A stretch of 6,430 bases of DNA from Desulfobacterales bacterium (GTDB taxonomy: Bacteria > Desulfobacterota > Desulfobacteria > Desulfobacterales > BuS5), in NCBI GenBank assembly GCA_016735355.1, contig JAERRQ010000279.1, forward strand, positions 1 through 6,430, given 5' to 3'. The position numbers and the translations under genes are program-made. This document shows positions 6,290 to 6,430 of this stretch, piece by piece. The first letter of the stretch is position 1. Each line of letters opens with the position of its first letter. Under the pieces are notes generated by a model, which saw only the letters and a list, made by a program, of their open reading frames with translations, was not told the DNA's origin and did no database searches.

Positions 6290-6318
6290 GTATTTAACCT
6301 GATTCGTAATTCATAATT
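6269..6318 (+). terminator. Long hairpin after ahcY, possible transcription terminator
   Basis: Bases 6269-6285 pair perfectly with 6302-6318 (17 bp). The stem continues with a T-G and an A-T pair, one bulged C at 6288, then GGT/ACC (6289-6291 with 6297-6299), leaving a 5-base ATTTA loop. The stem is AT-rich and is not followed by a clean T-run, so it is not a classical intrinsic terminator. It could still end the panC-metK-ahcY transcript, protect its 3' end, or be a mobile palindromic repeat. Confidence 0.4.
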
Positions 6319-6430
6319 AATTGATTATAATAACTGCACGGCACTCTTTCAAAAATATATTCCTGTTGATATGAACGAACCGTAACCCTATTTTTTACTC
6401 ATATATTTTTTTGAATTGCTCTATGGTTTT
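6319..6430. other. Intergenic tail without a supportable gene
   Basis: AT-rich sequence to the right edge. I see no start codon with a ribosome binding site and no RNA gene. Read from the right edge, the minus strand gives 11 codons then a stop at 6395-6397, which is too short to call. Confidence 0.5.

Noticed and set aside
6395..6430. End of a convergent minus-strand gene (11 codons then TAA)
   Set aside because: A run this short is open by chance more often than not; extending the sequence to the right would decide.

Overview
The window looks like a piece of chromosome from an anaerobic bacterium, most likely a sulfate-reducer-type Desulfobacterota (Desulfobacterales-like). This is inference. 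It rests on a ferredoxin-fused nitroreductase, a secreted subtilase ending in a dockerin-like Asp-rich module, a consensus sigma-54 promoter, moderate-to-low GC with AT-rich gaps, and the wording of MetK and AhcY. No ribosomal RNA or other decisive marker is present.

Layout. Positions 1-1588 (minus strand) hold a secreted S8-family serine protease whose C-terminus runs off the left edge. Its leader (1589-1675) carries a Shine-Dalgarno site, a 9-bp tandem repeat, a perfect 7+1+7 palindrome and a textbook -24/-12 sigma-54 element. Divergently, 1838-2662 encodes a two-cluster ferredoxin/nitroreductase fusion. After an AT-rich 118-bp gap come panC (pantothenate synthetase), metK (S-adenosylmethionine synthetase) and ahcY (S-adenosylhomocysteinase), all on the plus strand. 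The panC-metK gap is 33 bp and the metK-ahcY gap is 9 bp, so they are probably one transcript. A heptamer repeat folding into a long hairpin follows the ahcY stop codon, and the last ~110 bp hold no supportable gene.

How the genes work together. MetK makes S-adenosylmethionine; AhcY removes the methyltransferase by-product S-adenosylhomocysteine, giving adenosine and homocysteine. These are two steps of the activated methyl cycle. PanC makes pantothenate, the CoA precursor, and is linked here by position rather than by pathway. The nitroreductase is a stand-alone flavin/Fe-S oxidoreductase of unknown substrate. The protease is an exported enzyme under apparently separate control.

Most notable points: (i) panC appears to start at an AUU codon (2781), because only then does its N-terminus line up residue for residue with E. 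coli PanC; (ii) the protease has a perfect TGGCAC-N5-TTGCT sigma-54 promoter overlapped by a palindrome and followed by nonamer repeats in the leader; (iii) the protease has Glu where subtilases have the catalytic Asp; (iv) the first Fe-S motif of the nitroreductase has Asp in place of the second Cys. I do not see a multi-gene undescribed system here; the core genes are ordinary metabolism.
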